The translations under genes were made by a program, and so were the position numbers. The notes below the pieces were generated by a model. The model made no database searches, had not been told where the DNA came from, and was given only the letters and a program-made list of their open reading frames with translations. Positions 40,865 to 48,543 of a stretch of 51,943 nt of DNA are shown one piece after another. This DNA is from a bacterium (GTDB lineage: Bacteria; Bacillota; Clostridia; Lachnospirales; Lachnospiraceae): contig JALFNN010000078.1 in NCBI GenBank assembly GCA_022774325.1, positions 1 through 51,943 on the forward strand. The letters run 5' to 3'. Within the stretch, counting starts at the first letter, position 1. Each line of letters begins with the position of its first letter.

Positions 40865-42145
40865 ATGTTAGACATCAAATTTGTAAGAATGAACCCGGAA
40901 GTAGTAAAAGAAAATATTAGAAAGAAATTTCAGGATGAAAAACTTCCGTTAGTTGATGAAGTAATTGAACTTGATAAGAAAAACCGTGAAATCAAGCAGG
41001 AAGTAGAAGCACTTCGCGCTGAAAGAAATAAAATCTCAAAACAGATCGGTGCATGCATGGCTCAGGGCAAAAAAGAAGAAGCAGAAGAACTGAAAAAACA
41101 GGTACAAGCAAACGCAGAACGTGTAGAATCACTGTCTCAGGAAGAAAAAGAAGTAGAAGCAAAAATCAAACAGGACATGATGATTATTCCGAATATTATT
41201 GATCCGTCCGTACCGATCGGAAAAGATGACAGCGAAAACGTAGAAATCGAAAAATTCGGTGAACCGGTTGTTCCGGATTTTGAGATTCCGTATCACACAG
41301 AAATTATGGAAAAATTCAACGGTATCGATCTTGAAAGTGCAGGAAAAGTAGCAGGAAACGGATTCTACTATCTGATGGGAGATATTGCAAGACTTCACTC
41401 TGCAGTGATTTCTTACGCACGTGATTTCATGATCGACCGAGGATTTACTTACTGCGTACCGCCATTTATGATCCGCAGCAACGTAGTAACAGGTGTTATG
41501 AGCTTTGCTGAGATGGATTCCATGATGTATAAGATCGAAGGAGAAGATTTATACCTGATCGGAACCAGTGAACACTCCATGATCGGTAAATTTATCGACA
41601 CAATGCTTGAAGAGGATAAACTTCCACAGACACTTACTTCTTATTCACCGTGTTTCCGTAAAGAAAAAGGTGCACACGGAATCGAAGAACGTGGTGTATA
41701 CAGAATACATCAGTTTGAAAAACAGGAAATGATCGTCGTATGTAAGCCGGAAGACAGTAAAATCTGGTATGATAAACTGTGGCAGAATACAGTAGATCTG
41801 TTCCGTTCTCTGGATATTCCGGTACGTACACTGGAATGCTGCTCCGGAGACCTTGCAGACCTGAAAGTAAAATCCTGTGACGTAGAAGCATGGTCACCAA
41901 GACAGAAGAAATATTTTGAAGTAGGAAGCTGTTCAAACCTTGGAGATGCGCAGGCAAGACGTCTCGGCATCCGCGTAAAAGGAAATGACGGAAGCAAATA
42001 TTTCGCTCATACACTGAACAATACCGTAGTAGCTCCTCCGAGAATGCTGATTGCCTTCCTTGAAAATAATCTTCAGGCTGATGGTTCTGTCAGAATTCCG
42101 GAAGTACTTCGTCCATACATGGGTGGAAAGACAGAAATCAGATAA
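40865..42145 (+). CDS. serS: serine--tRNA ligase
   Basis: 426-aa class II aminoacyl-tRNA synthetase. The N-terminal long coiled arm (about 25-105, Lys/Glu-rich) grips the serine tRNA variable arm. The catalytic core has motif 2 FRKEKGAHG...GVYRIHQFEKQEM and motif 3 with GTEH/EVGSCSNLGDAQARR and NNTVVAPPRMLIAFLENN. Length is normal. No T-box leader is present in the 60-bp upstream gap. Confidence 0.97.
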   Translation: MLDIKFVRMNPEVVKENIRKKFQDEKLPLVDEVIELDKKNREIKQEVEALRAERNKISKQIGACMAQGKKEEAEELKKQVQANAERVESLSQEEKEVEAKIKQDMMIIPNIIDPSVPIGKDDSENVEIEKFGEPVVPDFEIPYHTEIMEKFNGIDLESAGKVAGNGFYYLMGDIARLHSAVISYARDFMIDRGFTYCVPPFMIRSNVVTGVMSFAEMDSMMYKIEGEDLYLIGTSEHSMIGKFIDTMLEEDKLPQTLTSYSPCFRKEKGAHGIEERGVYRIHQFEKQEMIVVCKPEDSKIWYDKLWQNTVDLFRSLDIPVRTLECCSGDLADLKVKSCDVEAWSPRQKKYFEVGSCSNLGDAQARRLGIRVKGNDGSKYFAHTLNNTVVAPPRMLIAFLENNLQADGSVRIPEVLRPYMGGKTEIR

Positions 42146-42169
42146 TCAATACAATGAATGAGGTAAATT

Positions 42170-43045
42170 GTGCATAAATATTTAAAAGCAATTGGATTTC
42201 AAAACGTAACTTCCGAAAAAGAATGGAATCGTATATTAATCCAGTCCGAAGAAGAGTTTACCGATTATCAAAGAATTTCATTGGAAGAAGAACTTGATTT
42301 TGGTGAACTTCGTAAAGAATACGGAATGGGTATAGGAATCTATTCATACGGACAGATTGATGAATATGAGACTTATACACGTGAGTATTACCTGCCGTAT
42401 TTTGAAGGAAACGGAATTACCTCCTACGCAGATATAATTGTAGAAAAAAGAAGCGACAAAGAAGCATATATCGGAATATGCGAAGATGTGAAAGTCGGGG
42501 TCAGCCTGATTTTCCCTCTTCAAAACGGAATCGAGTACCGGAAAGAACTGATGGCAGGAAGAATCCCGAAAAACTCCACATCCGTCACACTCTCCGGACT
42601 CGCAGTTTCCGGAACGATCCTGTTTCCTGTTATGAAAAGCAAAGAACAGGAACAGGAAATCCGCGAAGAGTCCCGAAACAGAATGATGCTTCTTAGCGCA
42701 GCAAGAGAAGGAGATTCCAAAGCAATCGAAAGTCTGACCATGGAAGATATGGATCTGTATTCGCAAGTTTCCAGAAGAGTTCAGACAGAAGATATATACA
42801 GTATTGTAGATACATATTTTATGCCATGCGGTGTAGAATGTGACCAGTATTCGATCCTGGGAGAAATTCTGGATATTGATACGGTAGAAAATAAACTGAC
42901 AAAAGAAGAAATCTATGTATTTACGGTCGATGTCAATGAGCTTCGATTCGATATCTGCGTACCGGTAAAATCGGTGCTCGGTGAACCGGCGATCGGGCGA
43001 AGAATTAAGGCAGATATATGGCTTCAGGGGAAGATTAATTTGTAA
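42170..43045 (+). CDS. DUF3881 family protein
   Basis: 291-aa soluble protein that I recognise as DUF3881-like, a family I know mainly from Lachnospiraceae beside serS. It has no catalytic motif that I can see; the sequence is acidic with beta-rich stretches (GMGIGIYSYGQIDEYETYTREYY). Starts at GTG with GAGG just upstream. It is the last core gene before the accessory region. Function unknown. Confidence 0.78.
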   Translation: MHKYLKAIGFQNVTSEKEWNRILIQSEEEFTDYQRISLEEELDFGELRKEYGMGIGIYSYGQIDEYETYTREYYLPYFEGNGITSYADIIVEKRSDKEAYIGICEDVKVGVSLIFPLQNGIEYRKELMAGRIPKNSTSVTLSGLAVSGTILFPVMKSKEQEQEIREESRNRMMLLSAAREGDSKAIESLTMEDMDLYSQVSRRVQTEDIYSIVDTYFMPCGVECDQYSILGEILDIDTVENKLTKEEIYVFTVDVNELRFDICVPVKSVLGEPAIGRRIKADIWLQGKINL

Positions 43046-43183
43046 CTGTTCAGAGCCAAGCAGATTTGTCAAAAAAGGGCGATGAATGCTTGCATTCGTG
43101 AGCACTTTTTTGTACAAATCTATTTGGCGGATACGCCACACTGAGAAAATGCGAAGTGTTTTCGAGGTTGGCTCTGAACAGTT
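43044..43183. repeat. 140-bp multi-hairpin element bounded by 16-bp perfect inverted repeats
   Basis: AACTGTTCAGAGCCAA (43044-43059) is exactly complementary to 43168-43183. Inside, AGATTTGT (43062-43069) pairs with ACAAATCT (43114-43121), enclosing an imperfect stem built on GAATGC/GCATTC with flanking A- and T-runs; TGGCG/CGCCA (43125-43129 and 43134-43138) forms another hairpin. The element begins at the DUF3881 stop codon. It could be a structured RNA, a large terminator or a MITE-like repeat. The stretch 43184-43293 holds nothing recognised. Confidence 0.8.
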
Positions 43184-43293
43184 CATTAATTTTAAAAATA
43201 AAGCAGGCTGGGCTGATGTCGAAGATGACAGTTCAGTCTGTGAAAATGAAGAATGTTAGGAGTGATTGACGGGAGAGAGGAGTAATTTCTAGG

Positions 43294-43322
43294 TTGACAA
43301 AATGGAATTTGAAAGGTATCAT
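43294..43322 (+). promoter_or_regulatory. promoter upstream of the tRNA-Arg cluster
   Basis: TTGACA (43294-43299), 17 bp, TATCAT (43317-43322), about 75 bp before the first tRNA-Arg half. Confidence 0.7.
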
Positions 43323-43398
43323 TATATGTGTTCAGCTGAATTGATGATGGAATAAGATGTGTGAATTCGGTTGGGGAATGGTGGAAATTAAATAGTGG

Positions 43399-43437
43399 GT
43401 TCTCTTAGTTAAATGGATATAACAAGTGCCTCCTAAG
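43399..43437 (+). pseudogene. 5' half of a tRNA-Arg(CCT), copy A
   Basis: Bases match a tRNA up to the anticodon loop: acceptor strand GTTCTCT (43399-43405), TA, D-stem GTTA/TAAC, anticodon stem strand AGTGC (43425-43429), loop CTCCTAA (43430-43436). After the next G the sequence no longer pairs (GGTAG instead of GCACT) and no T-arm follows. Ten bases of the loop region (43429-43438) recur inverted at 43467-43476. Confidence 0.65.
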
Positions 43438-43521
43438 GTAGCGTTACAACGCTCACCTTGGAAAAACCTTAGGAGGGAGCTGAGTCCGATAACTACGGGG
43501 GCTGACAAAAAAATTTAATAT

Positions 43522-43561
43522 GTCCCAATAGCTCAGTTGGATAGAGCACACGCCTCCTAAG
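43522..43561 (+). pseudogene. 5' half of a tRNA-Arg(CCT), copy B
   Basis: Acceptor strand GTCCCAA (43522-43528), TA, D-stem GCTC/GAGC with loop AGTTGGATA, stem strand CACGC (43549-43553), loop CTCCTAA (43554-43560). The sequence then departs (GGAAG instead of GCGTG) at the same point as copy A. A T-arm-like GATAG-TTCGAAT-CTGTC appears further on at about 43606-43622, but no matching TTGGGAC acceptor strand exists. Probably the displaced half of the original host gene. Confidence 0.7.
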
Positions 43562-43780
43562 GAAGGGGCTTGCCTGACGCCTTTGAACTATTGGAAAAAG
43601 AACTCGATAGTTCGAATCTGTCAAAGTAAGTGTTATATAGCTTGCCACCAAAGGCGAATGTATCGAGGAAAGTTGGATGGAGCAATTCATCCAGAAAGCA
43701 TAAGTAATTGAATAACCGGTTACCGATCCGGAAGCTTGAAAAGTGGCAGAAAGCCCTATTTTAAGCCAAAAATCGGACAT

Positions 43781-43854
43781 GTCTTCGTAGCTCAGCTGGA
43801 TAGAGCACTCGCCTCCTAAGCGAGGGGTCAGAGGTTCAAATCCTCCCGGAGACG
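43781..43854 (+). tRNA. tRNA-Arg (CCT anticodon), intact
   Basis: 74 nt with all stems paired: acceptor GTCTTCG/CGGAGAC (one G-T), D-arm GCTC/GAGC, anticodon stem CTCGC/GCGAG around CTCCTAA, and T-arm with GGTTCAAATCC. CCA is not encoded. Its acceptor and anticodon stems differ from the two truncated copies, so it is not a simple duplicate of either. Confidence 0.95.
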
Positions 43855-43860
43855 CTAGGC

Positions 43861-43919
43861 AAAGGCGGAAATGCAGTGGTTTTGATTGACTCACGTGCGT
43901 CCGCCTTTTGTTAGCAGAA
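43861..43919 (+). terminator. terminator after tRNA-Arg
   Basis: AAAGGCGGA (43861-43869) pairs with TCCGCCTTT (43910-43918), followed by TTTG. Confidence 0.75.
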
Positions 43920-44272
43920 AGGCAAATATCTCATGATAATTGCCACCAATTGATGGCAGAAATCAAGGCAAATGCCACCAAATATATCGAAATGCCACCA
44001 ACGTTTTGAAAAGGTAATTGCCACCAAATGGGAAGAGCCATGTGGAAAGTGATTATTAGGTCTGTCAATCGGAGTAAATATTAGCTTTTGTAGAAATCAA
44101 GAAAGAGAAAGCATAATATCTGCCACCAGCTGTTAGCAGGAAACAATTTCATTTTGATGGCACTGCCACCACCAACGATCCACAAGCTCGTTTGGTTCGA
44201 ATCAATCTTTTATCAAGAATGATTTGGACTGAACGGGCTTTTTTTGTCGTTCACAAAAGAAAGGAGTTACAG

Positions 44273-45148
44273 ATGTCAGAAGAAATAATGAACATTGGAT
44301 CTGCAGAGGGAGATCAAGTATTGGAACTGGATATTAATCGGTTAAAAGCTTTCAAGAACCATCCATTTAAAGTGACTGCTGACATGAGCATGGTGGAATT
44401 AAAAGACAGTATTGAGAAATATGGAATACTCAATCCTTTGATTGTAAGACCTGTCCCGGAAGGCTATTACGAAATAATCTCTGGTCACAGAAGAAAGTTT
44501 GCAGCAAAACAGCTTGGATATACCAAGGTTCCGGTCATCATCAAAGTCATGAAAAATGATGAAGCAATTGTAGCCATGGTTGATTCGAATCTTCAAAGAG
44601 AATATATCAGCCCCAGTGAAAAGGCTCATGCTTATAAGATGAGATACGATGTGATGAAAAAGAAAGGAAATACCAATGTTCGTGGACGAGTCGTCCACAA
44701 AACAAAAGGAAAAAGAACTGTTGAAATACTGGCTGAGGAATTTGGAGAAAGCACAAAGCAGATACAAAGATATCTAAAACTTACGGAGCTTATTCCGGAA
44801 TTGCTTACCAAGCTGGATGATGATCAATTATCAATTAGTGCTGCAGTTGAGATTGCCTTTCTAAAAGAAGAAGAACAGAAATGGTTTCTGGAAGCAATGG
44901 ACTACTCACAGGCAACACCATCACTATCTCAGGCACAGAGAATCAAAAAGTTAAGTCAAAATAATGAACTGACAGAGGATGATCTCAAAGACATTCTTTG
45001 TGAAATAAAGAGGGAAGATATCTCAAGGGTGACATTTAAGACCGAGCAGCTAAAGAAGTATTTTCCAAAAGATTATACCGTGGAAAAAATGAAACGTGAG
45101 ATCATAGATATTTTGAAAATATGGATGGATAAATATTGGGATTTATAA
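44273..45148 (+). CDS. ParB/Spo0J-type protein (element-borne, first copy)
   Basis: 291-aa ParB-fold protein: LDINRLKAFKNHPFKV, GILNPLIVRP, the nucleotide motif SGHRRKFAAKQLG, DSNLQREYISPSEKAHAYKMR, an HTH region (ILAEEFGESTKQIQRYLKLTELIPELL), and a C-terminal block with KKYFPKDYTVEKMK. The start has AAGGAG close upstream. It is a clear paralog of the ParB encoded after the neighbouring ParA and is distant from the chromosomal ParB. Expected to bind a site of its own, perhaps the TGCCACCA repeats just upstream. Confidence 0.9.
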   Translation: MSEEIMNIGSAEGDQVLELDINRLKAFKNHPFKVTADMSMVELKDSIEKYGILNPLIVRPVPEGYYEIISGHRRKFAAKQLGYTKVPVIIKVMKNDEAIVAMVDSNLQREYISPSEKAHAYKMRYDVMKKKGNTNVRGRVVHKTKGKRTVEILAEEFGESTKQIQRYLKLTELIPELLTKLDDDQLSISAAVEIAFLKEEEQKWFLEAMDYSQATPSLSQAQRIKKLSQNNELTEDDLKDILCEIKREDISRVTFKTEQLKKYFPKDYTVEKMKREIIDILKIWMDKYWDL

Positions 45149-45163
45149 GGAGGATTGTATTTT

Positions 45164-45949
45164 ATGTGTAAAGTAATCGCAGTTGCAATGCAAAAAGGTG
45201 GATGTGCAAAAACAAGCGTATCGTTAAATCTGGGAATAGGACTTGCCAGAGCAGGTAAGAAAGTTTTGTTAATTGATAATGATCCGCAGGGAAACCTTAC
45301 AGCCAGTTTAGGATATGAAGAACCAGATGATATGAGTGATACTCTTGCATCTGTAATGATGAAGATCATTAACGAGGAACCAATCGAACCGGGATATGGA
45401 ATCCTTCATCATCAGGAAGGAATTGATCTGATACCAGGCAATATCGAGTTATCCGGTTTGGAAGTGCTTCTTGCGAATGTAATGAGCCGGGAAAACATCC
45501 TGAAAGAATATATTGATCAGATTAAAGATCAGTATGGATACATCATCATTGACTGTATGCCTTCTTTGGGTATGACAACTATCAATGCTTTGGTAGCAGC
45601 AACATCAGTACTGATTCCGGTTCCGGCAGCTTATCTTCCGGTGAAGGGATTGTGTCAGCTGATCAAAACAATCTCTATGGTAAAGAAACGTCTCAATAAG
45701 AAATTAAAGATTGAGGGAATCGTTCTTACTATGGTAGATTACAGAACCAATTATGCAAAGGATATCACACAAAAATTACGTGAGGGTTATGAATCAACAA
45801 TAGGTGTATTTAACACGTATATTCCATTTTCAGTCAAAGCTGCAGAATGCAGTTTAGAAGGAGTGAGTATTTACATTCATGAGCCAAAGGGAAAGGTTGC
45901 CAAAGCATATAAGAAATTGACAGAGGAGGTTTTATCTCATGAAAACTAG
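45164..45949 (+). CDS. ParA-family ATPase (element-borne)
   Basis: 261-aa ParA ATPase. The Walker A reads KGGCAKTS (11-18), with Ala where most ParA proteins have Gly, though this variant class keeps the signature Lys. DNDPQGN and DCMPSLGM are intact. It should drive segregation or maintenance of the element with its two ParB partners. The ATG follows AAGGAGG by 10 nt. It overlaps the next ParB gene by 11 bp. Confidence 0.93.
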   Translation: MCKVIAVAMQKGGCAKTSVSLNLGIGLARAGKKVLLIDNDPQGNLTASLGYEEPDDMSDTLASVMMKIINEEPIEPGYGILHHQEGIDLIPGNIELSGLEVLLANVMSRENILKEYIDQIKDQYGYIIIDCMPSLGMTTINALVAATSVLIPVPAAYLPVKGLCQLIKTISMVKKRLNKKLKIEGIVLTMVDYRTNYAKDITQKLREGYESTIGVFNTYIPFSVKAAECSLEGVSIYIHEPKGKVAKAYKKLTEEVLSHEN

Positions 45950-46856
45950 AACTGGACAGAAATTGAAATTAACAACTGTAGAAGAATTATTGGGAGTTCC
46001 TGCTACGGAATCCTCGACAGAAATAGATGTTGATATGATCCATGTGTTTAAAAATCATCCATTTAAAGTATTGGATGATGAGAAAATGTCAGATTTGGTA
46101 GAAAGTATTCGAGTTAATGGCATCTTATCTCCTGTTTTGGTACGTCCAAATGGCGAAGACAGTTATGAAATGATTTCCGGTCACAGAAGGATGCATGCTG
46201 CAAAGATTGTTGGATTAACTATGATACCTGCCATTGTAAGGGAAATGTCAGATGATGAAGCTGTTATTTATATGGTTGATTCTAATATTCAGAGAGAGGA
46301 ACTGTTACCAAGTGAAAAAGCATTTGCTTTCAAGATGAAATTAGATGCGATGAAACGTCAGGGAAAAAGAACGGATTTAACTTCTGATCAAAATGTTCAG
46401 AAGTTTCAAACATCAAGAGATTCATTAGCGAGTGAGTTTGGAATTAGTGGTCCTCAGATATCTAGATATATTAGATTGACAGAGTTGATTCCGGATTTGT
46501 TGGAGTTAGTAGATAACAAAAGATTACAGATGACGGCTGCTGTTGAGATTTCCTACGTTGATAAAGAAATACAACAATGGATATGTGAATACATCCATGA
46601 GAATGGAAATGTAAAGCAGAACCAGATAGTCATTCTTCGTCAAGAACTGTTAAATGGAGCAATTACACAAAGCCAGCTGATCGATATTTTGAATGAGAAT
46701 GCAATCGGAAGAATTCCAAAAAAGAAGGTAACTCTTTCAGAAAAGAAATTATCTCAATACTTTCCACCACATTACACATCTGCAGAAATGGAAAAAGTAA
46801 TCGTGGAACTTCTTACCAACTGGAAAGAACAAGGAGGTGCAGAGAATGGCTTTTGA
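45939..46856 (+). CDS. ParB/Spo0J-type protein (element-borne, second copy)
   Basis: 305-aa paralog of the ParB two genes upstream: shared FKNHPFKV, GILSPVLVRP, SGHRRMHAAKIVG, DSNIQREELLPSEKAFAFKMK, HTH region (LASEFGISGPQISRYIRLTELIPDLL), and the C-terminal SQYFPPHYTSAEMEK block. Overlaps both neighbours by 11 bp, so the four genes parB-parA-parB-rep are translationally linked. Having two different ParB proteins around one ParA suggests division of labour, such as different sites or one acting as a regulator. Confidence 0.92.
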   Translation: MKTRTGQKLKLTTVEELLGVPATESSTEIDVDMIHVFKNHPFKVLDDEKMSDLVESIRVNGILSPVLVRPNGEDSYEMISGHRRMHAAKIVGLTMIPAIVREMSDDEAVIYMVDSNIQREELLPSEKAFAFKMKLDAMKRQGKRTDLTSDQNVQKFQTSRDSLASEFGISGPQISRYIRLTELIPDLLELVDNKRLQMTAAVEISYVDKEIQQWICEYIHENGNVKQNQIVILRQELLNGAITQSQLIDILNENAIGRIPKKKVTLSEKKLSQYFPPHYTSAEMEKVIVELLTNWKEQGGAENGF

Positions 46857-47205
46857 TTATATTTATGGCTTATCAGCTGATCAATATAGCTTCTACAGGA
46901 TTCCAAAGAGTTTGATGTTCGGTGATGAATTTCGAGATTTATCCCTGCAGGCAAAGCTTCTTTACGGGTTACTCTTAGACCGGATGGCAATGTCTGCAAA
47001 GAATCAATGGATCGATAACGAAAGCAGAGTGTATGTGGTTTATCCAATTTCTGAAATGCAAGAGGATCTGAATGTTTCAAAGAAAAAGGCAATCGAATAC
47101 CTGAAAGAACTTGAAACAGTTGGATTGGTAAAGAAAAAGGTAAAAGGTTTTGGATTACCGAATCATTTGTATGTGAAAAACTTCGTTGTTTCACAACCGG
47201 CATAA
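46846..47205 (+). CDS. RepA_N-domain protein, short form
   Basis: 119-aa protein that is only the N-terminal winged-helix part of the RepA_N family: FYRIPKSLMFGDEFRDLSLQAKLLYGLLLDRMAMS, then VYPISEMQEDLNVSKKKAIEYLKELE and LYVKNF. The next gene has the same domain plus a C-terminal part. The short form may be a regulator of replication or a decayed duplicate; it has a good ribosome site (GGAGGTG) and no visible damage. It overlaps the parB gene upstream. Confidence 0.85.
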   Translation: MAFDYIYGLSADQYSFYRIPKSLMFGDEFRDLSLQAKLLYGLLLDRMAMSAKNQWIDNESRVYVVYPISEMQEDLNVSKKKAIEYLKELETVGLVKKKVKGFGLPNHLYVKNFVVSQPA

Positions 47206-47269
47206 GCATTTCAGAAGTTTAAAAATCGACACCCCTAGAGGTGCAAATTTAGGAAGGGAGGCACTTTGC

Positions 47270-48232
47270 ATGGAACAACAGAAGCCACAGTTTCGTTATT
47301 ATTATGGTGATGAATCTGAGCAATTCAGCTTCTTCAAAATACCGAAGCTTCTGATTACGCATGAAATTTTCCGGGGACTATCAAATGATGCCAAGATCCT
47401 GTATGGATTATTATTAGATCGAATGAGTCTTTCTCAGAAAAATAAGTGGTATGACGAAGAAAACAGAGCTTATATCGTATGCAGCATTGAAGAAATCACA
47501 GAATTATTGAATTGTAGTCGAAACAAAGCAATAAAATCACTTCAAGAACTGGACACAGATAAAGGAATCGGGCTGATAGAAAAACGTCGTCTGGGGCAAG
47601 GAAATAATACTATCATGTATGTAAAGAATTTTCTTATTCCGCAGGAAATGATCTCGCAGCAATCGAATGCTGATATAATTTCAGAAGTCCAAAATTTAAA
47701 CTTTAAGAAGTCCAAAATAAGGACTTCTAAAAGTCCAAAAAATCAACTTCTAGGAGTCCAAAATATGGACCATAATAATACTTATAATAATAAAACAAAT
47801 AATAATCAGACTGATGATTCTAATCGAATCATATCTGGTGACGATAAGCGATGTGATGAGGAATCAGAGCTTAAGGCATATCAATCTCTGATCAAAGAGA
47901 ATATCGAATATGAATATCTGCTCATAACCTATCCAACAGAGAAAGAAACCATTGAGGGTATCTATGAGTTGATTGTGGAGACCATGATGACCAGTAGTGA
48001 AAAAATCCTTATCGCAAGTAACTGGTATCCGTCATCATTAGTGAAGAGTAAGTTCATGAAGCTTAATTATCATCACATTCAATACGTTTTGGATATGCTT
48101 CGGTCAAACACGACAAAGGTACGAAATATTAAGAAATACATATTGGCTTCACTCTTTAATGCACCAACAACGATTGAAAGCTATTACAGAGCAGAAGTTA
48201 ATCATGATTTTCCACAATATGCAGCAAAATAA
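47270..48232 (+). CDS. repA: RepA_N-type replication initiator protein
   Basis: 320-aa initiator-like protein. The N-terminal RepA_N domain (FSFFKIPKLLITHEIFRGLSNDAKILYGLLLDRM) is followed by a low-complexity middle (about 130-190, Asn/Lys/Ser/Asp-rich, encoded by iteron DNA) and a C-terminal DUF6017-like part (ILIASNWYPSSLVKSKFMKLNYHHIQYVLDML). The ATG at 47270 follows GGGAGG by 8 nt. In RepA_N plasmids the origin lies inside this gene, as the four iterons here suggest. Confidence 0.9.
   Translation: MEQQKPQFRYYYGDESEQFSFFKIPKLLITHEIFRGLSNDAKILYGLLLDRMSLSQKNKWYDEENRAYIVCSIEEITELLNCSRNKAIKSLQELDTDKGIGLIEKRRLGQGNNTIMYVKNFLIPQEMISQQSNADIISEVQNLNFKKSKIRTSKSPKNQLLGVQNMDHNNTYNNKTNNNQTDDSNRIISGDDKRCDEESELKAYQSLIKENIEYEYLLITYPTEKETIEGIYELIVETMMTSSEKILIASNWYPSSLVKSKFMKLNYHHIQYVLDMLRSNTTKVRNIKKYILASLFNAPTTIESYYRAEVNHDFPQYAAK
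47683..47764 (+). repeat. four iterons with exact 23-bp period inside repA (candidate replication origin)
   Basis: Copies AGAAGTCCAAAAT (47683), AGAAGTCCAAAAT (47706), AAAAGTCCAAAAA (47729) and AGGAGTCCAAAAT (47752) begin exactly 23 bp apart. AGAAGTCC/GGACTTCT at 47706-47713 and 47721-47728 also form an inverted repeat. A 23-bp step is not a multiple of 3, so the frame reads each repeat differently; the DNA spacing rather than the protein is conserved. Confidence 0.85.
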
Positions 48233-48246
48233 AAGGAGGGATGATT

Positions 48247-48543
48247 ATGTTCATTTTAAAATTAATCGGGAAAGTATGCGTATTACCAGTGATCATCGTA
48301 TTGGCGATTCTTTTGGGAATCGTCAAAGTATGTGTTGGAATTTATAACTTTGCAAGGGCACTGTTCGGTCTTTTGATCGGTGCCCTGGTGATTCTTACTG
48401 TCATTTTCTATCAGGATTGGTTACAGATCGGTTTACTGGTAATTATTTCATGTATTGGGATATCTATCTTAGCTGCCGGAATATTTTTGGAAATAATACT
48501 GGAATCAGGAATTAGCAGATTAAGTAAGTTTGTACTATCATAA
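48247..48543 (+). CDS. small membrane protein, function unknown
   Basis: 98-aa protein with three predicted spans (about 8-30, 35-58, 65-88) and no motif I recognise; similar small membrane proteins accompany rep/par modules in clostridial integrative elements. I use the ATG at 48247, 7 nt after AAGGAGG; an ATG two codons earlier is too close to it. Lies 14 bp after repA. The following gap 48544-48686 holds only a short GGTCA/TGACC hairpin. Confidence 0.7.
   Translation: MFILKLIGKVCVLPVIIVLAILLGIVKVCVGIYNFARALFGLLIGALVILTVIFYQDWLQIGLLVIISCIGISILAAGIFLEIILESGISRLSKFVLS

Larger units (their letters stand above)
43643..44171 (+). repeat. seven TGCCACCA repeats around the tRNA-Arg and before the ParB gene
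   Basis: TGCCACCA occurs in the same orientation at 43643, 43941, 43973, 43993, 44019, 44121 and 44164. The first five share the longer form WTGCCACCAA (W is A or T; at 43643 also preceded by T). No copy is seen in reverse orientation. The gene-free stretch 43920-44272 consists mainly of this array. Possible roles are integrase arm sites, a ParB-binding centromere, or replication iterons. Confidence 0.85.

Noticed and set aside
43522-43854. Group I intron splitting a tRNA-Arg(CCT) anticodon loop
   Set aside because: Introns at this position are known in other bacteria, but the 3' exon matching GTCCCAA is absent, and the downstream intact tRNA has a different acceptor stem.
43493-43894. Minus-strand open frame across the tRNA-Arg cluster
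   Set aside because: It reads through an intact tRNA and two tRNA halves in antisense and resembles no protein.
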